Positions 23,784-32,809 of a stretch of 64,000 nucleotides of DNA are shown in pieces. The stretch is from CALOCN01 sp942491735 (lineage in GTDB: Bacteria; Eisenbacteria; RBG-16-71-46; JABDJR01). The translations under genes and the position numbers were made by a program. The stretch is from the NCBI GenBank assembly GCA_942491735.1, contig CALOCN010000014.1, positions 1,364,001 through 1,428,000 on the forward strand. The letters are read 5' to 3'. The notes beneath the pieces are model-generated. The model was not told the origin of the DNA and ran no database searches. It saw nothing but the letters and a program-made list of their open reading frames with translations. The first letter of the stretch is position 1, and every line of letters starts with the position of its first letter.

Positions 23784-26579
23784 ATGAGGACGTCCCGACT
23801 AGCGATGCGCGCGACCCTGATCGCGTTGGTTCTGGCTGTACCGGTTGTTGCCGCGGCGGTGCCGGCTCCCGATCGCGCCGAGTCCGGCAGCGAGGAGAAG
23901 ATCGCCGAGTACACCACCGATCCCCGGTACCTGCCGGAAATCGTCTCCTACGTACCGGAGTCCTCCTCGGTGCCCTCACCGTCGGACCACCTGGGACGCC
24001 TCGTGGGAACCCCGGATGAGCTGACCCGGGTCGATACGATCCACGACTACTTCGGCCGCCTCGCCCACGACAGCCCCCGGGTCCAGGTGAAGACCATCGG
24101 CCGATCCAACGGCGGACGCGACATTCTCCTGGCCACCATCTCCAGCGAGCAGAACCTGGCCCAGCTCCAGCGTTACTACGACATCACCGCACAACTCGCC
24201 GATCCGCGCGAGACCGATCGCGCGCTCATGGAGCGTCTGGCCGCCGACGGGAAGGTGGTCTACCACATCCTGGCCGGCCTGCACTCCACCGAGACCGGGT
24301 CCCCCGAGATGGTCATGGAACTGGCCTACCGGCTCGCGGTGAGCGAGATCCCGGAGATCCAGCGTATCCGCGAGAACGTGATCGTGCTCATCACCCCGGT
24401 GGTGGAGCCGGACGGTCGCGACCGGGTGGTGGACTGGTACTACCGCCATCTCAAGGGACGCGATCTTCCCTTCCACGAGCTGCGCCGCTTCTCCAGCCCG
24501 CCCTACTGGGGTGACTACGTGTTCCACGACAACAACCGGGACGGCATGCAGCTCACCCTGCCGTTGACCCGGGCCATCAACAGCACGTTCTTCGAGGCAC
24601 ACCCCCAGGTGTTGCACGACCTGCACGAGTCGCTTCCCCTGCTCTACATCTCCACCGGTCACGGTCCCTACTCGGACGCCCTGGATCCGGTGACCATCAG
24701 CGAGTGGACCCAGTTCGCCTACCACGAAACCTCCGAGCTCTCCGCCATGGGTCTGCCGGGGGTGTGGACCTGGGGCTTCTGGGACGGATGGTGGCCCGGC
24801 TACCTGTTCTCGGTGGCCAACAACCACAACAGCACCGGCCGCTTCTTCGAGACCTTCGGGAACTCCATGGCCGGCACCTTCGAGCGGGAACTGGACGACG
24901 TGAAGTACGTGGGCAAGCCGGTCACCACCGAACAGTGGTACCGCCCCTGGCCTCCGGACTCCAAGGTCACCTGGTCCCTGCGCAACAACACCAACTACAT
25001 GCAGGCCGGGGTACTGGAGGCGTTGCAGTACGCCGCGGGTCACCGGACCGAACTGCTGCGCAACAGCTGGATCAAGGCGGAGCGATCCCTCACCAAGGGA
25101 CGCACCGAGGCTCCCTATGCCTGGATCTTCCCCGAGGATCAGAAGGACATCCGCCGCCTCGATCATCTGGTGAACCTGCTTCAGGAGCACCGGATCGAGG
25201 TGCATCGTCTGGGCAAGTCCTTCGAGACCGACGGCAAGACCTTCCCCAAGAACAGCTATGTGGTCCGCATGGATCAGCCCTACCGCAACGGGGCGAAGAA
25301 CCTGCTCGAGGAACAGTCTTTTCCCGAGGACGAGGCCAACCCGCCCTACGACGACGTGGCCTGGACCTGGCCCCTCATGTTCGGGGTCGAGGGGACGCGG
25401 ATCGACGACGCGGCGATTCTCGATACCTCCATGGGGAGACTCACCGAGCCGCTCAACTACGAGGGCAAGGTGGAGGGGGACGGTCCCATCTACCTGATCG
25501 AGGACCATGGTCAGATCGGGCTCATGAAAGCCCGGTTCATCCTGGGAGATCGCCGGGTGGAGGCGATCCGCGAGGAGATCACCGAGGGGGGCGTCACCTA
25601 TCCGGCGGGAAGCTGGATCGTGCGGATCGAGAAGAGCCGGGCCCAGAAGGTGGCGCGCGACTTCGGGCTGACCCTGCGCACGGTGGACCGCGCGCCCAAT
25701 GTGCCGGTGCACCTGGTGGACCTGCCCCGCATCGGGGTGCTCCACACCTGGACCGCCACCCAGGATTGCGGGTGGGTTCGCTATGCCCTGGACAACGACG
25801 GCATTGCCTACACCCTGCTCTCTCCGGATGACGTCCGGGCCGGGCGTCTGCGTAACGACTACGACGTGATCTTCTTTCCGCGCACCCGCGGGGACCTTAG
25901 CCGCATCGTGCACGGGATCGATCCGGCGTACGGACCGCTTCCCTACGTGGCGACCACCGATTACCCGAGCCACGGCACCCCCAACGGTTCCCCGGACATC
26001 ACCGGGGGGATGGGGTTCAGTGGTCTCGGGGAGATCGATCAGTTCGTGCGGGACGGCGGGGTGCTGATCACCGCTCTCGAAGCGGGCCGGCTCCCGGTGG
26101 ATGGTGGGATCGTGCGCAACGTGAGCGGGTCCGCGAGCCAGCGGACTCCGGGGTCCATTGTCCGGGCCAAGGCCAACCGGGAAGATCACCCCATCCTCTA
26201 TGGCTATGACCGCTATCCGACCGTGTTCCGGGGAAGCGGCCCCATCTTCGAGGTGGGCAAGCATGACCGGGACAAGGTGGTGCTGCAGTTCGGTCTCAAG
26301 AACGAGGACCCGGACCGCGCTGCGGGAGATGGTGAAGCGGATCCGGACGCTCCCACCGACAAGCGGGTGGTCCTGAGCGGGGCGGGGGAAATCGCGGGCA
26401 AGCTCGACGGGAAGCCGGCCATTCTCGACCTTCCGGTGGGACGGGGGCGAGTGATCCTCTTCAACTTCAACCCCATGCACCGTCATCTCAACCTGGCCGA
26501 CTACCGGTTCGTGTACAACGCGTTCCTGTACTGGAACGACATGGCTCCGGCCCCGCAAGCGCAGTCCAGCGGAGACTAG
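23784..26579 (+). CDS. Secreted M14-family zinc carboxypeptidase, long form
   Basis: Exported metallopeptidase of 931 residues with a signal peptide to about residue 28. The M14 domain (about 75-400) shows the zinc ligands H167 and E170 in AGLHSTETGS, the substrate arginine region VVEPDGRDR and the third histidine in LHDLHESLPLL near 278-281. The remaining 500 residues are beta-rich, then a GATase/DJ-1-like segment around 690-800 (VIFFPRTRG, VRDGGVLITALEAG) and a short C-terminal domain. Such long forms are common in Gemmatimonadota-like bacteria. It probably cleaves amino acids from peptides in the periplasm or outside. ATG follows GGAGGAG. Confidence 0.87.
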   Translation: MRTSRLAMRATLIALVLAVPVVAAAVPAPDRAESGSEEKIAEYTTDPRYLPEIVSYVPESSSVPSPSDHLGRLVGTPDELTRVDTIHDYFGRLAHDSPRVQVKTIGRSNGGRDILLATISSEQNLAQLQRYYDITAQLADPRETDRALMERLAADGKVVYHILAGLHSTETGSPEMVMELAYRLAVSEIPEIQRIRENVIVLITPVVEPDGRDRVVDWYYRHLKGRDLPFHELRRFSSPPYWGDYVFHDNNRDGMQLTLPLTRAINSTFFEAHPQVLHDLHESLPLLYISTGHGPYSDALDPVTISEWTQFAYHETSELSAMGLPGVWTWGFWDGWWPGYLFSVANNHNSTGRFFETFGNSMAGTFERELDDVKYVGKPVTTEQWYRPWPPDSKVTWSLRNNTNYMQAGVLEALQYAAGHRTELLRNSWIKAERSLTKGRTEAPYAWIFPEDQKDIRRLDHLVNLLQEHRIEVHRLGKSFETDGKTFPKNSYVVRMDQPYRNGAKNLLEEQSFPEDEANPPYDDVAWTWPLMFGVEGTRIDDAAILDTSMGRLTEPLNYEGKVEGDGPIYLIEDHGQIGLMKARFILGDRRVEAIREEITEGGVTYPAGSWIVRIEKSRAQKVARDFGLTLRTVDRAPNVPVHLVDLPRIGVLHTWTATQDCGWVRYALDNDGIAYTLLSPDDVRAGRLRNDYDVIFFPRTRGDLSRIVHGIDPAYGPLPYVATTDYPSHGTPNGSPDITGGMGFSGLGEIDQFVRDGGVLITALEAGRLPVDGGIVRNVSGSASQRTPGSIVRAKANREDHPILYGYDRYPTVFRGSGPIFEVGKHDRDKVVLQFGLKNEDPDRAAGDGEADPDAPTDKRVVLSGAGEIAGKLDGKPAILDLPVGRGRVILFNFNPMHRHLNLADYRFVYNAFLYWNDMAPAPQAQSSGD

Positions 26580-26650
26580 GGTTGTCGCCGGGGGGAGACA
26601 CCGGCAGAATGCCCCGACCGTTCTCCTGTTGAGTCCACCACGGAGGCAGC

Positions 26651-27958
26651 TTGGACCGATTCATCGGCATCCTGGGCATTGCGGTCATCCTGGGCGTCTG
26701 CTGGCTGGCCAGTACCGATCGTCGCGCGGTGCGGTGGCGGATCGTGGCCTGGGGCCTGGGGCTCCAGTTGTTCTTCGCCTTCATCGTGCTCAAGACCGCG
26801 CCGGGCCAGGCGGTCTTTGGCTGGGCTCGCGGTGCGGTGGCCCGTCTCCTCTCCTTCACCGATGCCGGCGCCGGTTTCCTGTTCGGCAACCTCTACCGGG
26901 GTAACCAGGAGATCGTCGACAACATCGGCCCGGGCCAGATGCAGGGCTACATGCAGATCACCGACAGCGCCAGCGGGGAACTGGTTGGTCTCGGGGTGAT
27001 CTTCGCCATTCACGTGCTCCCCACCATCATCTTCTTCTCCGCGCTCATGTCCGTGCTGTACCACCTGGGCATCATGCAGCGGCTGGTCTCCGGGTTCGCC
27101 TGGGTCATGCAACGGACCATGGGCACCTCCGGCTCGGAGACGCTTTCCTGTGCCGCCAACATCTTCGTGGGCCAGACCGAGGCCCCCCTGGTCGTGCGAC
27201 CCTATGTCAACGGGATGACCCGCAGCGAGCTGATGGCGATCATGGTGGGCGGATTCGCCACCGTGGCCGGCGGGGTCATGGCCGCCTACGTGCGCTTTGG
27301 CGTGGACGCGGGGCACCTGCTCACGGCCAGCGTGATGAGCGCCCCGGCCGCGCTGATGCTGGCCAAGGTCCTGGTCCCGGAGACCGAAACCAGCGAGACC
27401 GCGGGGTACGTCAAGGCCGAGGTCGAGAAGGATGCGGTCAACGTGATCGACGCCGCGGCGGGTGGAGCGGCGATCGGTCTCAAGCTCGCCGCCAACGTGG
27501 GGGCGATGCTGCTCGCCTTCATCGCCCTCATCGCCCTCGTGGACTTCCTGCTCCTGGAACTCTCGTCGCCCCTGGCCGGGTCCGTTCCGGCCCTGGAGAG
27601 TCTCTCCCTGGCCAAGATCTTCGGGTGGGTGTTCTCGCCGTTGGCCTGGCTCATGGGGGTTCCCTGGGACGAAGCGGGCCAGGTTGGGCGTCTCATCGGA
27701 ACCAAGCTCGCGGTGAACGAGTTCCTGGCTTACATTCAACTGGGGGGGATGGGGCTTTCCCACAAGGCCCAGGTGATCGCGGTCTACGCACTGTGCGGAT
27801 TCGCCAACCTGGGCAGCATCGCCATCCAGATCGGCGGCATCGGGAGCATCGCTCCGGGCCGTCGTCATGACCTGGCCCGTCTGGGGTTTCGCGCCATGCT
27901 GGCCGGCGCCCTGGCCAGTGCCCTGACCGCCAGCCTGGCCGGTATCCTGATCGGTTGA
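26651..27958 (+). CDS. nupC: Concentrative nucleoside transporter, CNT (NupC) family
   Basis: Inner-membrane symporter of 435 residues that brings nucleosides in with protons or sodium. CNT signatures are present: the gate motif GQTEAPLVVRPYV with the preceding SCAANIFVG, the helix-turn GIMQRLV and the C-terminal KLAVNEFLAY and CGFANLGSIAIQIGGIG. It has about ten hydrophobic segments. TTG start, preceded by CGGAGG. First gene of a run with hpt 10 bases downstream, and thus the entry point for nucleoside salvage and for the BMC aldolase. Deoxynucleosides are typical CNT substrates. Confidence 0.95.
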   Translation: MDRFIGILGIAVILGVCWLASTDRRAVRWRIVAWGLGLQLFFAFIVLKTAPGQAVFGWARGAVARLLSFTDAGAGFLFGNLYRGNQEIVDNIGPGQMQGYMQITDSASGELVGLGVIFAIHVLPTIIFFSALMSVLYHLGIMQRLVSGFAWVMQRTMGTSGSETLSCAANIFVGQTEAPLVVRPYVNGMTRSELMAIMVGGFATVAGGVMAAYVRFGVDAGHLLTASVMSAPAALMLAKVLVPETETSETAGYVKAEVEKDAVNVIDAAAGGAAIGLKLAANVGAMLLAFIALIALVDFLLLELSSPLAGSVPALESLSLAKIFGWVFSPLAWLMGVPWDEAGQVGRLIGTKLAVNEFLAYIQLGGMGLSHKAQVIAVYALCGFANLGSIAIQIGGIGSIAPGRRHDLARLGFRAMLAGALASALTASLAGILIG

Positions 27959-27968
27959 GGGAGGACCC

Positions 27969-28559
27969 ATGTCAGCGCCTACCAAGGAGCAGAGGATGAT
28001 CGACTGGAACAACGGAATCGGCACCGATATCCGCGAGGTCCTGTTCAGCGAAGAGGACATCCGGAACAAGGTGGCCGAGCTCGGCGAAGCCCTTCGCCGT
28101 GACTACCAAGGCAAGAGACCGCTTCTGGTCGGAATCCTCAACGGCTGCTTTCCGTTCATGGCGGACATCGTACGCGCGGCCAACATGCCGCTCGAGGTGG
28201 ATTTCATGTCGGTGAGCTCCTACGGCGGCGGGACCAAGTCCTCCGGGGTGGTGCAGATCCTCAAGGACCTCAACGAAGCGATCGACGGGCGCCACGTGCT
28301 TCTGGTCGAGGACATCATCGACACCGGCCTCACCGGGCGCTATCTCCTGGACAACCTCATGACCCGCCACCCGGCCTCGGTGGAGTTCTGCGCCCTGCTC
28401 AACAAGGCCGAGGCGCGCACCGAGAACGTTCCGGTCAAGTACATCGGCTTCGAGTGTCCCTCGGAGTTCGTGGTCGGCTACGGCCTGGACTATGACGGCC
28501 TCTACCGCAACCTGCCGTACATCGGCGTGCTGCGCGAAGAGGTGTACGCAACCCCGTGA
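27969..28559 (+). CDS. hpt: Hypoxanthine phosphoribosyltransferase
   Basis: Recovers hypoxanthine or guanine as IMP or GMP with PRPP, 196 residues. The PRPP-binding motif LLVEDIIDTGLT is intact, and the C-terminal VVGYGLDYDGLYRNLPYIGVL is the standard hypoxanthine/guanine type. ATG at 27969 is 10 bases after the transporter stop, with GGGAGGA before it. The base freed by the nucleoside phosphorylase five genes on can thus be recycled. Confidence 0.95.
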   Translation: MSAPTKEQRMIDWNNGIGTDIREVLFSEEDIRNKVAELGEALRRDYQGKRPLLVGILNGCFPFMADIVRAANMPLEVDFMSVSSYGGGTKSSGVVQILKDLNEAIDGRHVLLVEDIIDTGLTGRYLLDNLMTRHPASVEFCALLNKAEARTENVPVKYIGFECPSEFVVGYGLDYDGLYRNLPYIGVLREEVYATP

Positions 28560-29911
28560 GCCGCGTCCGTTCCCATCGCCACCTCCTCGTGCGCGACGGA
28601 ACGGTGGTCACCATGGATCCGGCCCGGCGCGTTTTGCGCGGGGATGTGCTGGTCACCGACGGCCGCATCGTCTCGGTGGGTCCGGATCTTGAGGTTCCCC
28701 CGGCGACCCGGCTGCTGGAGGCTCACGGCGCCGCGGTGTTGCCCGGACTCATCCAGGCGCATGTGCACCTGGGACAGGCCCTGTTTCGGGGCCTGGCCGA
28801 GGATCGCGAGCTGTTGGCCTGGCTGCGTGACCGGATCTGGCCCCTGGAAGCGGCCCACGACACGGACAGTGCCTACTGGTCCGGCATGCTGGGCGCGGCC
28901 GACTGCCTGCTCGGAGGCACCACCACGGTGCAGGAAATCGGTCTTGTCCAGGAGATGGACGCCATCTTCCGGGCCATCGACGATTCCGGTCTGCGTGCGG
29001 TGGCCGGCAAGTGCCTCATGGATACGGGGGAAGGGGTCCCTTCCGGACTCCTTGAGGACACGACCGCATCGCTCACCGAAGCGGAGTCCCTGGCCAGGCA
29101 ATGGCACGGCGCGGCCGAGGGCCGGATCTCGGCCTGCGTGGGTCCCCGGTTCGTGCTTTCCTGCTCGCGGGAGCTCTGGGAGGGGACCGCGGATCTCTCC
29201 CGGCGGCTGAACCTGCCGGTGCATACCCACGCCCTGGAGAGCCGCCTCGAGGAGGAAGCGGTGCGTGCCGCTTTGGGCACGGGACAAATGGAGTTCCTCC
29301 ACACCACCGGCATCCTGGACCGGGATCTGCGCATTGCCCACGGGGTGTGGTTCGGCGAAGAGCATGTCCGTATCCTGGAGGGGAGACCGCTGAAGGTGGC
29401 GCACTGCCCCAGCTCCAACCTCAAGCTGGGCTCGGGGATCGCGGATCTCATCATGCTCCGGTCCCTGGAGGGGGTGGACGTGGGGCTCGGGACCGACGGG
29501 GCGCCCTGCAACAACACCATGGACATGCTGCACGAGATGCGCCTGGCCGCGCTTCTCCAGCAATGGAAGCAGGGTCCCGGCCGGTTCACCGCCCGGGACG
29601 CCCTGGAGATCTCCACCATCGAGGGAGCGCGATCGGTGGGGCTGGAGAGCGAGATCGGGAGCCTGGAGCCGGGGAAAGCGGGGGATCTCCTGGTCCTGGA
29701 CCTCGATCGGGTGCAATCGTTTGGGCCGGATCCGGTAAGCATCTATGATCGCATTGTCTACGCGGCGGCGCGTGACGCAGTGCGGTGGGTGGTGGTGGAC
29801 GGGGAGATCCTTGTCGAGAAGGCGGAGTTGGTCCGGATCGAGGACCGGGAGATCCGTAGCCGCTCGACGGAAGCGCACACACGCCTGCTCGCACGGGCGA
29901 ACATGGGCTGA
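28556..29911 (+). CDS. Amidohydrolase-superfamily purine/nucleoside deaminase (TrzA/MtaD type)
   Basis: Metal-dependent deaminase of 451 residues. Metal ligands appear in QAHVHLGQALF, PVHTHALES, AHCPSSNLKLGSG and GTDGAPCNNTMDM; the beta-sandwich halves at both ends (VLVTDGRIVSVGP and AVRWVVVDGEI) are typical. Closest known activities are S-adenosylhomocysteine/5'-methylthioadenosine, 5'-deoxyadenosine or guanine-like deamination; I cannot choose between them. The GTG start overlaps the hpt stop. Beside adenosine deaminase and hpt, a salvage role for a purine base or nucleoside is likely. Confidence 0.85.
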   Translation: MSRVRSHRHLLVRDGTVVTMDPARRVLRGDVLVTDGRIVSVGPDLEVPPATRLLEAHGAAVLPGLIQAHVHLGQALFRGLAEDRELLAWLRDRIWPLEAAHDTDSAYWSGMLGAADCLLGGTTTVQEIGLVQEMDAIFRAIDDSGLRAVAGKCLMDTGEGVPSGLLEDTTASLTEAESLARQWHGAAEGRISACVGPRFVLSCSRELWEGTADLSRRLNLPVHTHALESRLEEEAVRAALGTGQMEFLHTTGILDRDLRIAHGVWFGEEHVRILEGRPLKVAHCPSSNLKLGSGIADLIMLRSLEGVDVGLGTDGAPCNNTMDMLHEMRLAALLQQWKQGPGRFTARDALEISTIEGARSVGLESEIGSLEPGKAGDLLVLDLDRVQSFGPDPVSIYDRIVYAAARDAVRWVVVDGEILVEKAELVRIEDREIRSRSTEAHTRLLARANMG

Positions 29912-29920
29912 GGGTAGGAC

Positions 29921-31018
<1,098 letters not shown>

Positions 31019-31101
31019 CGTCTTCCGGCCCCGGCCGATAGTGATAGCCTAGTCCGGATCCGTACCGGACCCTGTTCCCGCCCCCCCAGCGAGGAGATTC
31101 C

Positions 31102-31728
31102 TTGGAACGCCCTCTTCTTATCGGCATCGCCGGAGGCACCGCCTCGGGCAAGACCCTGGTCGCCAACCGACTGCAGGAGAGCTTCGGCTCGCACGAGGTG
31201 GCGATCATCGACCAGGACGCCTACTACCGGGACATGTCCGGTCTCTCCGTGGAACAGCGGGCCAAGACCAACTTCGATCACCCGGACGCCTTCGACCACA
31301 AGCTCCTGCTGGAGCATGTGCAGACCCTGCTGCGGGGCCAACCCATCGAGAAGCCCATCTACGACTACACCCGCCACACCCGCAAGCCGGAGACCGTCCG
31401 GATCGAGGGACACAGCGTGGTGGTGCTGGAGGGGATCCTTGTCCTGGAGGATCCCGCGCTCCGACGCATGCTGGACATCAAGGTGTTCATCGACACCGAC
31501 GCCGACGTGCGGGTCCTGCGCCGCATCAAGCGGGACATCCTGCTCCGGGGGCGCAGTCTGGAATCCGTGCTGGAGCGCTATCTCTCGGACGTTCGCCCCA
31601 TGCATCTCCAGTTCGTGGAACCTTCCAAGCGGTATGCGGACATCATCATCCCCGAGGGAGGGGAGAACGAGGTCGCGGTGGATCTCCTGGTGACCAAGGT
31701 TCGCAGCATGCTGGCCCAACCGGCCTGA
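31102..31728 (+). CDS. udk: Uridine kinase
   Basis: Phosphorylates uridine and cytidine to UMP and CMP, 208 residues. P-loop GIAGGTASGKT, then the uridine-kinase marks DAYYRDMSGLS, NFDHPDAFD, YDYTRHTR and EGILVLED. TTG start 5 bases after GAGGAG. It directs pyrimidine ribonucleosides to nucleotides, so only the purine or deoxy branch is phosphorolysed by the next gene. Confidence 0.94.
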   Translation: MERPLLIGIAGGTASGKTLVANRLQESFGSHEVAIIDQDAYYRDMSGLSVEQRAKTNFDHPDAFDHKLLLEHVQTLLRGQPIEKPIYDYTRHTRKPETVRIEGHSVVVLEGILVLEDPALRRMLDIKVFIDTDADVRVLRRIKRDILLRGRSLESVLERYLSDVRPMHLQFVEPSKRYADIIIPEGGENEVAVDLLVTKVRSMLAQPA

Positions 31729-31735
31729 GGAGACG

Positions 31736-32602
31736 ATGAGCGACTTTCGAGCCGACGACACGATTCGTTTCGGGACCGACGAGATCGAGCGGGCCGTGGC
31801 CGCGGTGCGGCAGCACTCGCCGATCGTGCCCCGGGTCGCCCTGATCCTGGGTTCCGGTCTGGGCGACTTCGCCAACGGGTTCCAGGATGCCACCGCGGTC
31901 GACTACGCGCAGCTTCCGGGGTTTCCCATTTCCACCGTGGAGGGCCACGCGGGGAAACTGGTCCTGGGAAGCGCCGCCGGGATCCCGGTCGTGGCGCAGC
32001 AGGGGCGCTTCCACGCCTACGAAGGCTACTCGGCCTCCCAGATCACCTTTCCCCTGCGGGTCATGCAGGCCCTGGGAGCCCGGGTCCTGGTCGTCACCAA
32101 CGCCGCCGGGGGCATGGATCCGCGACTGGAGCCGGGGGATCTGGTGCTGATCGAGGATCACATCAACTGGACCTTCCGTAGCCCCCTGCGCGGACGGGGG
32201 CCGGTGGTGGATTCGGACCGGTTTGTGGATCTCGAAGAACCCTTCTCGCGGAGGCTCCTGGGGATCGCCCAGGAAACCGCCGCGGAACTGGGTTTGGCCC
32301 GCATCCGGACCGGGACCTACTGGGGAAACCTGGGCCCCACCTACGAAACCCCGGCCGAAGTCGCCATGGCCCGGACCCTGGGAGGGGACGTGGTCGGCAT
32401 GTCCACGGTGGCCGAGGTCATCGTGGCCAAACACCTGGCCATGGAGGTCCTGGGGATCACCTGTGTGACGAATCGGGCGGCCGGACTCTCGGCCCACCCC
32501 CTCAATCACGACGAGGTGATCGAGGTGTCAAAACGGGTTCACAGTTCCTTTATCTCGTTTCTGGGTGCGCTGATACCCCGCCTCCCCTCAGCGGCGGACT
32601 AG
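31736..32602 (+). CDS. punA: Purine nucleoside phosphorylase
   Basis: Splits purine (deoxy)nucleosides with phosphate to the base and (deoxy)ribose-1-phosphate, 288 residues; trimeric low-molecular-mass type. Motifs: ILGSGLGDFA for phosphate, QGRFHAYEGYS, TNAAGGMDPRLEPGD, the nucleoside-pocket GTYWGNLGPTYETPAEV and GMSTVAEVIVA. It is 7 bases after udk. Its product, after phosphopentomutase, is the substrate of the BMC aldolase; no phosphopentomutase gene is in the window. Confidence 0.95.
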   Translation: MSDFRADDTIRFGTDEIERAVAAVRQHSPIVPRVALILGSGLGDFANGFQDATAVDYAQLPGFPISTVEGHAGKLVLGSAAGIPVVAQQGRFHAYEGYSASQITFPLRVMQALGARVLVVTNAAGGMDPRLEPGDLVLIEDHINWTFRSPLRGRGPVVDSDRFVDLEEPFSRRLLGIAQETAAELGLARIRTGTYWGNLGPTYETPAEVAMARTLGGDVVGMSTVAEVIVAKHLAMEVLGITCVTNRAAGLSAHPLNHDEVIEVSKRVHSSFISFLGALIPRLPSAAD

Positions 32603-32664
32603 GGATTCCGCCCCGTAACCACTTGCCCCCAAAACGATTGACTCGAATTGTCAAGAAACTGTCA

Positions 32665-32693
32665 TTGAATCGCGTGGCGGTTCGCGCTAGACT
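32665..32693 (+). promoter_or_regulatory. Promoter upstream of the CHRD/lamin-tail secreted protein
   Basis: TTGAAT at 32665-32670 and TAGACT at 32688-32693 are 17 bases apart. The leader to the start codon at 32810 is about 110 bases and contains T-rich tracts at 32750-32765. A short inverted repeat, TTGAC at 32638-32642 and GTCAA at 32650-32654, lies just upstream. Confidence 0.5.
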
Positions 32694-32809
32694 GCATCCC
32701 GGGTAGGCTCAACTTTTCCAATAGGGGTGCACCGTAGGGGTTTGCGCGTTTTTTCCTTTTTCCCCGTTCCGCGCAACCTGGTGATCCTCACACTTTAGGG
32801 AGTGGCAAC

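Noticed and set aside
23976..26558. An 860-codon open frame on the minus strand
   Set aside because: Lies wholly antisense to the M14 peptidase, whose catalytic motifs are clear. No motif in the antisense product.
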